Below are positions 35,921 through 47,100 of a DNA stretch of 64,000 bases, one piece after another. The translations under genes and the position numbers were made by a program. Under the pieces are notes generated by a model. That model had not been told where the DNA came from and searched no databases. It saw only the letters and a program-made list of their open reading frames with translations. How positions within the stretch are numbered: the stretch's first letter is position 1; the number at the start of each line of letters is the position of its first letter. Origin of the DNA: Rotaria sordida (lineage: Eukaryota > Rotifera > Eurotatoria > Philodinida > Philodinidae). The DNA lies in NCBI GenBank assembly GCA_905250125.1, contig CAJNOL010000705.1:45769-109768 (forward strand), given 5' to 3'.

Positions 35921-37192
35921 GGTCAGTATGCTCTTCGCCGAAAGCCACATCGTCGAAATGCAGATCGCCGAAGTTCGGCGATCTGCATTTCGACAAAGTC
36001 CCATTTCGGCAATGTGACTATCGACTATCTGTATTTTCGGCGGTGTCACTGTCGGCGATATGGCGATCGGCAATTTTTATGCCAATGATTGAATCGAGCA
36101 GTTAATAACTAACTTAAGTGAGTGATACAATAAATTAGAAATCAAGTTAGGAATCAAGTTAGTCACCAACTTGATCAAGTTAGGGATCAAGTTAGTTACT
36201 GACTTGTTCAAGTTAGGGTTCCAGGTAGTTATTAACTTGCTCAAGTCAGTTACTGACTTGATCAAGTTAGTTACTGACTTGATCAAGTTAGTTACTGACT
36301 TGATCAAGTTAGTTACTGACTTGATCAGGTTAGTTACTGACTTGATCAAGTTAGTTACTGACTTGATCAAGTTAGTTACTGACTTGATCAAGTTAGTTAC
36401 TGACTTGATCAAGTTAGTTACTGACTTGATCAGGTTAGTTACTGACTTGATCAAGTTAGTTACTGACTTGATCAAGTTAGTTACTGACTTGATCAGGTTA
36501 GTTACTGACTTGATCAAGTTAGTTACTGACTTGATCAAGTTAGTTACTGACTTGATCAAGTTAGTTACTGACTTGATCAAGTTAGTTACTGACTTGATCA
36601 AGTTAGTTACTGACTTGATCAAGTTAGTTACTGACTTGTTCAAGTTAGGGTTCCAGGTAGTTATTAAATTGCTCAAGTCAGTTACTGACTTGATCAAGTT
36701 AGTTACTGACTTGATCAAGGTAGTTACTGACTTGATCAAGGTAGTTACTGACTTGATCAAGTCAGTTACTAACTTGATCAAGTCAGTAACTAACTTGATC
36801 AAGTTAATTACAGACTTGTTCAAGTTAGGGTTCCAGATAGTTACTAACTTGCTCAAGTTAGGAATCAAGTCAGCTAATACCTTGATTAAGTTAGGAATCA
36901 AGTTAGTTACTAACTTGATCAAGTTAGGAACCAAGTTGACCATGTCAGCTACTGGCTTTACTTAGGAACCACGTTAAATTAGTCACTAACTTGATTCAGT
37001 GCTAACTTTAATAAGCTAGTAGATGATCGAAATGAATTCGGCGATCTGCATTTCGATGAACCTCTTATCGACAATCTGTATTTCGGTGATGTTGATTTCG
37101 GCGATCTTTCTTTTCGATAATGTTTGTTTCGGCGCGAGTTTCGGCGATGTTATTTTTCGGCGATATTGCTTTCGGCGATGAGGCATACAACC
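35921..37192. mobile_element. DNA transposon (non-autonomous) with 9-bp target duplication, inserted in a TPR exon
   Basis: 1272 bp flanked by the direct duplication gaaatcaat (35912-35920 and 37193-37201). The ends are imperfect inverted repeats: left ggtcagtatgctcttcgccg, complement of the right ggttgtatgcctcatcgccg, both continuing with aaagc. Inside each end lies a cluster of subterminal gccgaaa/tttcggc motifs (35930-36070 and 37030-37180), and the centre is a tandem array (36120-36960). A 9-bp duplication with long structured ends suggests a Mutator-like family, but no transposase is present. The near-identical duplication points to a fairly recent insertion. Confidence 0.85.
36120..36960. 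repeat. Tandem array of 21-bp palindromic units inside the transposon
   Basis: The core (about 36240-36780) consists of some 25 nearly identical 21-bp units, gttactgacttgatcaagtta, each with the 12-bp palindrome acttgatcaagt. Variants with agggttccaggtagttatta (36212-36231 and near 36650) recur as higher-order breaks, and the flanks degrade into gttaggaatcaagttag units. Since 21 is a multiple of three, both strands stay open: LVTDLIK on plus, SVTNLIK on minus. These frames are consequences of the repeat rather than genes. Confidence 0.9.
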
Positions 37193-37201
37193 GAAATCAA
37201 T

Positions 37202-37957
37202 AGCTTCATCATATTTCTCTTGGCTATATAGGACATTACCAATAAAGTTCAGACTCTTTGTGATGTCAACATGAGGAAATTCATAATGTTTTTCTTGAAT
37301 AGCCAAGGCTTTTTGATGAAATTGAAGAGCTTCATCATACTTCTTTTGTTTATATAGAGTGTTACCAATGGAGGTGAAAGTATGAGAAATTTCGATGTAA
37401 TTATCAGGATAGAAGTTCTCTTGTATTGAAAGTACACGTCGATAATAGTCAATTGCTGCATCATACTTTTCTTCATTGTACAGAACATGACCGATACTAT
37501 TGATGGTATCAGCTATGAAGACACTGTCTGATGGATAATATTTCTCTTGAATTTCTAATGCTTTTTGATGATATTCAATCGCTTGATCGAATTTTTCTTG
37601 TTGACAAAATGTTGTGCCCATATTATTTAGAGTTGTTGCAATGTCCACATGATCATTTAAATAGTATTTCTCTTGAATTTCTAATGCTTTTTGATAATAT
37701 TCAATCGCTTTATCAAATTTTTCTTGTTGACGAAGTATTGTGCCAATATTATTGAGGGTTGTTGCAATATCCACATGATCATTTACATAATATTTCTCTT
37801 GAATTTCTAATGCTTTTTGATGATATTCACTCGCTTGATCGAATTTTTCTTGTTGATGAAATATTGCGCCAATAAAAATGAAGGTTATCGCAATGCTTAC
37901 ATGGCCATTTGGATAGTATTTCTCTTGAATTTCTAATGCTTTTTGATAATATTCCAT
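37202..37957 (-). pseudogene. TPR array, middle part of the ADP-ribosyltransferase-TPR gene
   Basis: About six 42-residue TPRs (EYYQKALEIQEKYYPNGHVSIA type), several almost identical to each other, suggesting recent repeat duplication. The frame is the same as that of the preceding 941-aa segment, which stops at 37976, so this stretch is the ancestral continuation of that gene. At its other end the last TPR is cut after DEAIDF by the transposon. It would be translated only by readthrough or from an internal ATG (37957). Confidence 0.7.
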
Positions 37958-37975
37958 TGCTTTATTGAATTTTTG

Positions 37976-40801
37976 TTATTGATGAAATATTGTGCCAATA
38001 AATATAAGAGTTATGGCAGTGTTTACATGACCATTTGGATAACACTTCTCTTGTAGTTCGAGCGCTCGCTGTTGGAAATTAATAGCCTCATTGCATTTTC
38101 CTTGCATATTTAGGATGTTGCCAATATTGTTGAGACTTAAGGCCATTGAGACATTACCCGAAGGACAATAGCTCTCTTGCATCGTTAGCGCTTGTTGACA
38201 ATAACCTAGAGCTTCATCAAATTTTGATTGACTAAGTAGTACACTAGAGATGTAATTCAGAGTGTCAGCGATGTTCGCATAATAAGATGGATAATATTTC
38301 TCTTGCATTGCTAATGCTCGTCGATGAAAATCAAGAGCTTCATCATACTTTCCTTGTTCCTTTTGTATATAGCCAATATTGTTTAGAGTAGTAATAATGT
38401 CGTTGTGACCAGAAAAATAATATTTCTGTTCAATTTTCAGTGCTTGTTCATGAAACTCCAGAGCTTTTTCATATTTTCCTTGTCCATAGTGAATATTTCC
38501 TATTCCACCAAGACTATCAGCTATATCGACATGACCAGATGGATAATACTTTTGTTGTATTACCAATGCTTGTTTATAAATCTTCAAAGCTTCATCATGC
38601 TTGCCTTCGAGATAGAGAATATAACCAATGTGGTTGAGGGTGGAGGCAATGTTTACATGACTATTTGGATAATATTTTGTATAGATTGATGTCGCTCGTT
38701 GATAGAAATCGAGAGCTTCATCATACTTTGCTTGATATATAAGAACCTGACCAATATAGGCAAGACTAAGAGCAATATCGACGTGAGGAAATTGATAATA
38801 TTCTTCGAGCATTGCTAGTGCTTGTTTATGAAAGATAAGTGCTTCATCATACTTGGCTTGTCGAAAGAGGATTTTGCCGAAGCTACGAAGACTTGTAGCA
38901 ATAGGCACGTGACCATCCAGGTTAGTCTCACTCAGTTGTAACCAACTGGTTTCTTGTAAGTTTCGGCATATTTTCTGTAACAGAGTTCTACTCGACTGTT
39001 CATCTATAGACTCCATTCTATTTGCCGTATTTTTCGAACGGAACCAACGAGAAGTTTCTAAGCGTTTTCTAGTCCAAAGCTGTTGAGAACATGATTGAAA
39101 TAATCCACCTGAATTCAATAAAATCGATCGGAACAACACGCGAATACGACTCAGCACATTGCTGCGTTGGCGATTCCGTGAACTGGACCTATTGACTTTG
39201 GTAGAAGAATAATGTTTCTTTCGCATTGCCAATGCTCGTTCATAATAATCACACGCTTCTTCATACTTTCCTTCTAGATAGAAAATCTCACCAATATTGA
39301 AGAGTATATCAGCGAAGTCATTGAGCCGTATTGGCTTTACATTCATCACTCGTTCATAAGCACGATCATAATACTTCCGTGCTTCACTCCATTCTCCTTT
39401 CCACTGAAGAACTTCACCAAGACTAGATTCAATTTTTGCAAGATCTTCATTGTTGTTATTCGAGTTGTTCAATAAATGTTGAAAGAAGTGTTGTGATTGA
39501 TCCCATTGACCCATATCACACATCAATCTTCCAAAGAGAATTCCGATGCTTAGATCTTTCATTTGGCGATTTGAGTCTTTAATATATTTTTCTTTGATAA
39601 TTTGACCTTCATTTGAGGCATTCATTTTAATTAACCACATGTCTTTTTCCATTCTGACACTCTCCAATCGAAAAGTGGCATTTGAATCGAAGAGAATTTC
39701 TTGTTGTTCTTCAGATGGAATTTCATTGAATTGAATAATATCAGCAACAATGACATTCTTGCTAATATGTTGTGGATAGCATTGAATTTCTAGGAGAACA
39801 GAAATGAGATCAGTTTGTTTCGACGATATCATTGTTTGTCTTAATGCAGTTGAACGAAAAATAGTTGTTGTGAAAAATCCATTGATTGAAATCAGTTTAC
39901 CTTCATTTTCTTTGAATTTTTCGATTTGATTACTCGTTAATTTCATTCCTCGATAGGTGAATAGTATTTTTTTATCAGACTGAATCATCTTTTGATGTTC
40001 CCGAATGAGACTTTCTGTAAGATCTTTCATAAAATATCGAAATGTGTAGAGTTGATTGAAATCTTTAGTTCTTAATGCTTTTTTAATCATTTTGTAGAGA
40101 AATGATTTTTTCAAATACCAATGAAGAGCTTCTTTTGATCGATATTCATTTGCAAACTTCTCAATCATCTCTAACTCTTTGATATTATCTTGATAATAGG
40201 AACGACATGCATCGATCATTTCTTGTTTAGCTTTTTCATCATGTGTTAATTGAAATAGAACATCATGATAAAGTTGAAACCAAAGAAGATCAGCAGTTTG
40301 TTTTGATAGATCTTTTGTTAAGTGTTCATCTTGATTGAAGAAATTGAATGTTTGTAAATGTTGATTGAAAAAATCGACTTGTTCTTGAATTGATAAACAT
40401 AATAAATCGAGTTCATCATAGATACCAATAAGTTTTGAATGTTCAAAAGTGAAATGTTCACGATCACCTTTTTTCCAATTGAAGACAAAGATGTTGTCAA
40501 TTTGAGAGGGAGTAGCAATATGAGATAATATTTGTGATGCATCATAAATTGAAGAGATGAAAAAAATTTTTTCATTATGAATCGATTCAATGAAATTAAT
40601 GCAAGGTTCAAGTTGAGTGTGAAATACAATATAATCATTGATTTGATGTAGTTGTTTCTTCGTTTGTTCTACATGATCATTTGAATCCATTTTTGAATCG
40701 AACCAAACTAGAGTGATGTCCTCTTTATTGTTAGTTCTGTCCATCATTTCTAATAAATTTTCTAGAATAATAAAATGTGTTGCAATAGATGGTGAAAACA
40801 A
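37976..40801 (-). CDS. ADP-ribosyltransferase (ART) with C-terminal TPR repeats
   Basis: A 941-aa intron-free frame. Residues 1-160 form an unassigned N-terminal domain; about 190-400 are an NAD+-dependent mono-ADP-ribosyltransferase fold of the arginine-ART type; about 410-941 are TPRs of the kinesin-light-chain type. Catalytic signatures: Arg284 in FTYRGM, TTT at 311-313 where the family usually has S-T-S, and QQEIL at 366-370 where the usual motif is E-x-E-V-L. The final Glu368 is kept while the first Glu is Gln. A run of about 95 residues with no TPR pattern (about 39200 to 38930, beginning KVNRSSSRNRQ) interrupts the array after KKHYSS. The family is greatly expanded in bdelloids; targets are unknown. 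The gene formerly continued: same-frame TPRs follow the stop, so the protein is shortened relative to its ancestor but keeps its enzyme domain. Confidence 0.85.
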   Translation of the reverse strand: MFSPSIATHFIILENLLEMMDRTNNKEDITLVWFDSKMDSNDHVEQTKKQLHQINDYIVFHTQLEPCINFIESIHNEKIFFISSIYDASQILSHIATPSQIDNIFVFNWKKGDREHFTFEHSKLIGIYDELDLLCLSIQEQVDFFNQHLQTFNFFNQDEHLTKDLSKQTADLLWFQLYHDVLFQLTHDEKAKQEMIDACRSYYQDNIKELEMIEKFANEYRSKEALHWYLKKSFLYKMIKKALRTKDFNQLYTFRYFMKDLTESLIREHQKMIQSDKKILFTYRGMKLTSNQIEKFKENEGKLISINGFFTTTIFRSTALRQTMISSKQTDLISVLLEIQCYPQHISKNVIVADIIQFNEIPSEEQQEILFDSNATFRLESVRMEKDMWLIKMNASNEGQIIKEKYIKDSNRQMKDLSIGILFGRLMCDMGQWDQSQHFFQHLLNNSNNNNEDLAKIESSLGEVLQWKGEWSEARKYYDRAYERVMNVKPIRLNDFADILFNIGEIFYLEGKYEEACDYYERALAMRKKHYSSTKVNRSSSRNRQRSNVLSRIRVLFRSILLNSGGLFQSCSQQLWTRKRLETSRWFRSKNTANRMESIDEQSSRTLLQKICRNLQETSWLQLSETNLDGHVPIATSLRSFGKILFRQAKYDEALIFHKQALAMLEEYYQFPHVDIALSLAYIGQVLIYQAKYDEALDFYQRATSIYTKYYPNSHVNIASTLNHIGYILYLEGKHDEALKIYKQALVIQQKYYPSGHVDIADSLGGIGNIHYGQGKYEKALEFHEQALKIEQKYYFSGHNDIITTLNNIGYIQKEQGKYDEALDFHRRALAMQEKYYPSYYANIADTLNYISSVLLSQSKFDEALGYCQQALTMQESYCPSGNVSMALSLNNIGNILNMQGKCNEAINFQQRALELQEKCYPNGHVNTAITLIFIGTIFHQ

Positions 40802-43800
40802 TTGACTTTAAATTTTGCAGTAATGAAGAAAACCGTAAATTTTCACGATACAAGAAATGTGTGAATGTTTAGGTTACGTCTCATGCCATCGGCATCGGTT
40901 TGTTCTATTGTATTCCGAATGGTTTCCGACTCGAAACATTCTGTCATATTGATAACTTAGTAGTTCTAGTCGGGAAAAAATTGACCGAAGTAGAGAATAA
41001 TCGGTGGAATTCGTTTTCAAGGAACTTATTGTTGCTGAGTTTTCAAGAAAGATCTAGGTGATCGTTCATTTTGCGATACATGTTCCGAGAAGAAAGAAGA
41101 AAAAGTCTCACTCATGCTCTTGAATATTTCATCACCATGATAAAGTCACATATTAGAGAAGTGTTTAGATAGTTTGAGAATATCTAATCAATTTTCTAAA
41201 AACTTTATTTTATATTAATGGTGATATATTCAAGAAAATAAAAGGAAATATTTTTCTTCAAGGATATGTATTTGAAAAACAAAAATTAAGAAGGACAAGT
41301 CTGGAAGTACAATAATCAGAGACTCAAGCATTTTGGACAATTATTCCTAGCATTTCTATGACACTTAGTATTTCAATACAAATATTAGCGAGTTATTAAA
41401 GTCAATCTAATTCTTAAAAATAGTAGTAGATAAGGCTTGCCTAAGATGTCGAAATGTACAGGATTAGGGTCGAAAAAAAATATTGATTCTTGCTCATATA
41501 ATTATAAGTTAGCAAAGAAGAAAGAAGCAATTCCTGTCGTCTCTTCATATGACTCCATTTACCATTTAAAATGAGACTAGTAGAATGAGTAATGATATTT
41601 AAATATGTGCATTGATCGATTTTGTGACGCATACATCATTGAAAGGAAGTGACTGTTTTTTTTTTCAATTTCGATGTGTTTATGTATATAAAGGAAGTAT
41701 CTTTTCTATCGTAACGTGAATAGACTATGTAGTAGGGAGACCTCGTGCTATTGATTTTATTCTGTTCTTGTGCAATATCAATACTCTCTCCTTTTCTTAC
41801 TCATTTTCCACCTTTATGCATATGATAGTCTCCTTTAAGCGTATAACGATGCATGTTTGTGAACAATAAATTTCTTATGCAAATTTTATAAAAACAAATT
41901 GAGAGGTTTCAAGTTTGACTAACCAATTAGATGGAAAATTAGTAGAATTAGTATCAACTACTTGGAAGGATGCTGATTATCATTCATTGACATCATTGTT
42001 AAAGAGTATACGAATTTCATGCATGTACGAAATGTTTTCGATTCTATTTTCATAAAAGAGATATATTGCACATTAACTGTAAACGAATTTGTGAACTAAA
42101 TCGTGTAATTTGAATTAAATTGAAGAGTGAACAATAATTCATGTCTAATCAATTTTATGATCTAATATTCGAGTTTATAATTAAAAGAAAGACCAGAAAA
42201 GTATGTGAAAATAACTGCAACGAAGCTCANNNNNNNNNNNNNNNNNNNNNNNNNNNNNNNNNNNNNNNNNNNNNNNNNNNNNNNNNNNNNNNNNNNNNNN
42301 NNNNNNNNNNNNNNNNNNNNNNNNNNNNNATCGAAAAAATCTATGTAGACCATCATTGAAGTGTGCTATCTAACGTTTTATCGGTAACTTATCGTGGATA
42401 TTATTATTTGTAAAATATTTTCAAAAATCAACTTATTATAGTCCTTCGACTTGTACAATATATTTATCAGTGTCTATAGCAGATTTTGTGTCCGTTTAAA
42501 AACCGATAAAGACTCAATTGAAAACTTCAGTTGAAACTAGAAAACGATGATACTCAAAAAAGAGAACTTTTATAAAGGAAAAAAAAGATAGAAGATGAAA
42601 AGAATTAAATAAATATATTTATATATAAATGAAAAGGATTTCCATGTGAATCTTTTATTCACTCGCATTCTATTTTATTTTTCTTTACTTTCTGTTAAAA
42701 AGTGTACGTATAAGATTACTACAATAAAAAAATGGGAAATATTAGTTCACATATGACAAAAGGATTCATGTTTACCATCGATGTTTGTAAACTTATGAAA
42801 AACATGGCATATTCTTTCCAACTTATTTAAAACTCATTTTATTTATGATTTTTCGTTTATGGGTAATAATTTAAATATGAAAATCATTGATTTAACAACA
42901 GCTTTAAATATAATTTCTTTTTTTTAAGAGTTTATTTTATTCAACTAACTTTATTACTGAATAAGAAAATTTATGCTGACGTTTCGACTACTTTAAGAGC
43001 CATTATCAAGACGAAAGAGTATAAGAAAAAAGGCTGTCGGTGTGGGTGTAGGGTGTGAGTGGATGTGCGTGTGCATGTGGACCTTCCATTCTCCAACACC
43101 CACACCTACCAACACTGACTTCGTATATAATATTGATTAATCCAAAATCTGTGAGACAATCACCAATACTACTACAATGATGAAGGCATAGATAGGTGGC
43201 TTCATAATCACATTTTAATAACAACACACACTGCAGTGATGCATAAGATCAGGAATACTTTGACGACAACTAACCTTTTGTTGCATTTCTATGATTTATC
43301 AATTCTATGTAGATCTAGTTTATATTATGTTTGTCATATTCAGATCATTAGAACAGAATCTATATATACAACTAAAATCAAACCATCTGATAAGATTCTT
43401 AAGGAAGGTCGAAATGCGGTACGGTTAGGAGTGTCATGTTTCTATTTCTAAGAAACCCGAATATCCAGCAGAAACTTGTTTTCTAGTATTCGTGAGCATT
43501 TTCATATACTTATCATTTGTGCTTGGAGTTCAGGGACAAAGCCAGCATGGTTTTCCAGGTTTCTTTTCAAAAAAGAATTCGGAAACACTCTTCTCTACTT
43601 AAGTTCTACCATGTTCAAGAAGATGGTTCTGAAAGGTTCTAAAAGTTTCAAGAAGGTGATTCTGGATAGTTCCAGAAGGTTCTAAGAGAGTTTCCGGAAA
43701 CAGAAACTCGAAAGAGACACTCCTAGTCACGGTGTGCTTGGCTCACCCTCACATAAGAGTGTGACTGAAGTCACAAGACTGATCATAATGCCTCCGCTCG

Positions 43801-44147
43801 TCAAACAGTTCGTACAGAATGTGACTGAAATTCCAGTTTATATTGACGAACTCCTGACAGAGGAGCAAACATGCGAAATGTCGACTAAGAATACCACTAA
43901 CAATTGTTCGAAAGATGAGCCATTTATCGCTATAGAGAATTTCTTCATCAAAACTGTTAGTAGTTAGCGTGGTTATGGTATTATAATATAGCAAATAAAG
44001 AACAAGAGATGTCTGCGCTCGGCTTGACATCGTCTTGTTTCTGGAATACATTATTTAAGCGTGTATAAAAATATGCAGCTGGACTAAAAAACTATAAGAG
44101 CAAATCGTGATTATTAATGATTGTGGTTTACAATGTTCATGATAAGT
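40802..44147. other. Intergenic region with assembly gap
   Basis: AT-rich DNA upstream of the ART-TPR gene and downstream of the P450-lipoxygenase gene. It contains the gap at 42230-42329 and a GT-rich/CA-rich inverted pair at 43035-43118. A GC-richer stretch at 43470-43970 has open frames (43476-43685, 43734-43967, +); the second (77 aa, VKQFVQNVTEIPVYIDELL) looks protein-like but I cannot place it. A ggttctgaaaggttctaaaa-type direct repeat lies at 43620-43690. Confidence 0.45.
42230..42329. other. Assembly gap (100 N)
   Basis: Exactly 100 N, a standard unknown-size gap. Open frames drawn across it are artefacts. Confidence 0.99.
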
Positions 44148-47100
44148 TTAGAGTGATACCGAGCACTCCATGAAACTGGGGTTGAAGGATTGAAAGGGAA
44201 AAGTGTCTGGCATTCGATGCCGCTCGTCGATTTTCTCTATACGCTCTGATAGTTGTTGCTTGAACAAATAATAATTGTCAAGATGAGATTTAACGTGTTC
44301 TTCAGTCATAGCCGAGAGCGGCTTGCCTTCTTGACTGTCAGTAGCAACGCGCGGAATGAGATGGCTCCAATCGTCCATCAGACCTGGCATCCTCATGGCA
44401 GTCAGTACAGTCAAAACGAGCATTAGACTGTAATTCTGCACGGATGGAAGCAAAGACGGTAGGTCTCGCCTTAGTTTGGTACCAATGAAACTAGGATCAA
44501 AAAGGTAATCGGCGACATGTCCAACGTGCTCGTGAATGCCGGTACATGCACAAATCAGTTGCGTGATCACATCAATTAGATGAGTGCGACTAGGGATGCC
44601 ATTCAGTCCCAATGGTTTGCACAACTCAGAGATAAATCGACGTTCACAAGGTTCGACCATAAACGCGCGTTCTGAAGTTATCTTGCCTTTCTTCTCGTCC
44701 TCTGTCGATTCCTCTTTGCCGTATTCGATCTCAAAGAATCGTCTTACATAATCACGCACAATTTTCCAGAATGCGGGCAAGTCTTCTGCAATAGGATAAT
44801 GTTTGACCCATTCAGATTGATTTTCATCGGACAGTTCATTTGTTTCACTGGGTTTGTTGCTGTAATTATGAAGTTCAACGGAATCTATCAGGTTGTATCC
44901 ACACTTTGGACACTTCTTCCTTACTGCATAGCTGTCTCTATCTTCTTTCGCATGTATATTCTTACATCGTTGATTGGTTGACCCAGTTTGCAACTGTCGA
45001 TTCTGCTCCAGTTTCATGTTATCAGCAATCCAGTCAGGCATGATACGGAATCGGTAATGAGCAATGACATAGTCACATAGCTTCAGAAACTCATCGAACT
45101 CGAATCCCCAGATTCTGTGACAGAGGCCACCCTGGCTAACCAGCGAGGTCGCAGCCGAATAGTTGATGGTCACAGTGCGATAGGTGAATGGTTTGAGGAA
45201 GACACGTAAAGGATGAGCTTCAGGAAGGAATTGCCGTGATACATTTGTCAGTGTGTTGGCCTCGATGAAGTGCGTGGTCAGAAGATGGTCGCGTACGGTC
45301 ACCATGGCTAAGGCCGACGATCGCCACATATATTTGGCATAGGTCCAATCGTTGTCAAGGCTACATGAGTTGCTCAAAGGCATGACTAGTTCATTACGAT
45401 GAGAAAGGTAAATACCAATCAAGCGGCGCTCATCATCGAAGTAGGCCGCAGCACCGTAGCGATCGAAAGGAGCTCGAACAGTAAATAATGACAGAGCGGT
45501 CATGTCATTCACGTAGTGGGCCAATTTGAGTATTGGATGCGTGAGAGTCGCCGTGTGCAATTCCATACTTTCTACGCCAAAGTCAAGCTTCCGAGTATGA
45601 TGGCAGGCCAGGCCAAAGAAGGCGAAGCGACTCATGAGTTCGTCACTATCGCCATACCATCGTGGATTGTTTGGTGTAGGCATCGAAGAGAAATGCTTCC
45701 ATCTCCACGCGATCATGTCATCTAAAGAATTGAATTGCAACTCTTGATCTTCGAATGGCCATAGGTTAGAATTCAGGATCTTGTTCACCAGCTTTTGATG
45801 AAAATGCCAGCCACTCTGATCATCTTCGTCCCATGTTGCTACGTATCTTGCACCGTCTACTCGTGTTAGATGAAGATCTTGTGTAGGAAGGTTAGTCGGT
45901 TCGCCTATGTCGATGGCACGAGGTGGCTTCGCATTCCAGCTTTCTAATGCCAGTTTCGATAATTTCATGATGAATCGAGTATAGCCATCGAGGCTAGAAA
46001 GATAATGCCTGCTCGTCTTGGCGTCCAGGTTCTTACAGCTGTTTAACTCGCGTACAACGATGACAACCTGAGCCTCATCATCGTCAAGATGTATATCTTC
46101 ACCAACGGGACGCGGAATTTCCATCTCAAACTTAGGCTTAATAGTGTAGTTGGGTAACATCACCTTGGCGCTATTGGTTTGCACTTGATTCTGGGAATGT
46201 CGGTAGCGTGAGATAACAATAGGCGCAAATCTGGAAGCCACGAATTCCATGACATGCAGAGATAAATCGTGTCCAGGACAGTAACGAGGGGGTCGCGATT
46301 CCTCACTCTTCCCTTCAATCTCACTCTCGGCCCCGTTCCATGTGATGATTTTTCCCATTTCAATAGCCGAACGCTTAGGATTGAACTCAGCTGGCGACAT
46401 GAATTCGCTCGGGTCATGATTAGCATCCAGAAGAGAACAGTGAATGCGTGTGTTGTCTGGTAAATCTGCTCCAGTATGAGTCTTGACATCACGAGCTATG
46501 TTCGCATTGGAGAGGAGGCTAACCATGGGCAGAACTGGCTTAAGTCGAGCGCATTCTTTGATGAAATTTCGAGGATTCTCGTAGAATAAATCCACCATCT
46601 TCTCCTGTCTATTACCATCTTGTCCAGCCTGAGCTTCCTCTAATTGGTCTGACCATAGCCTATGAACGATGCTTGCGGTGAGTTTGGCTGGTGCGGGTGC
46701 TGCACCCAGGCAAAAGACAGAGGTAATCAATCGTAGAACTTCGCTCTTGGGCATGTATCCTGCGGCCACCTCAAAAGCCGCTTGCAGCGCTGGTCCGTGG
46801 GCGTGACGAGCGAATGCAGCCTGAAACTTCCCATAGCTGGCATAACCCATATTCTCCTTGTAATTGCCTGCAACCAAGAAGTTGAACCAATCAGGCAGGA
46901 ACGTGAAAGGATTTTTGACACAATCTAGGTAAGCGTCACGCTCATCGCGCGTTAATGAGCCGCCGGTAGCCAGAAAGAAGAGCGTCTCACCAACAGCTAG
47001 ATATACAATTTCGTCGCTTGGCTCGCTGTTTGGGTGTCGTGGGACAAGGCGAAACAGATCGCGATAAGTAGCTGTACTCTTTTTGGACCATGAATCGTTC

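Noticed and set aside
36077-36943. 288-aa minus-strand frame of SVTNLIK repeats
   Set aside because: Same repeat array read on the other strand; not a gene.
36171-36965. 264-aa plus-strand frame of DLIKLVT repeats
   Set aside because: A by-product of the 21-bp tandem repeat inside a transposon; both strands are open for the same reason and there is no start context or unique sequence.
42141-42359. Frames on both strands across the second N run
   Set aside because: Composed mainly of translated N.
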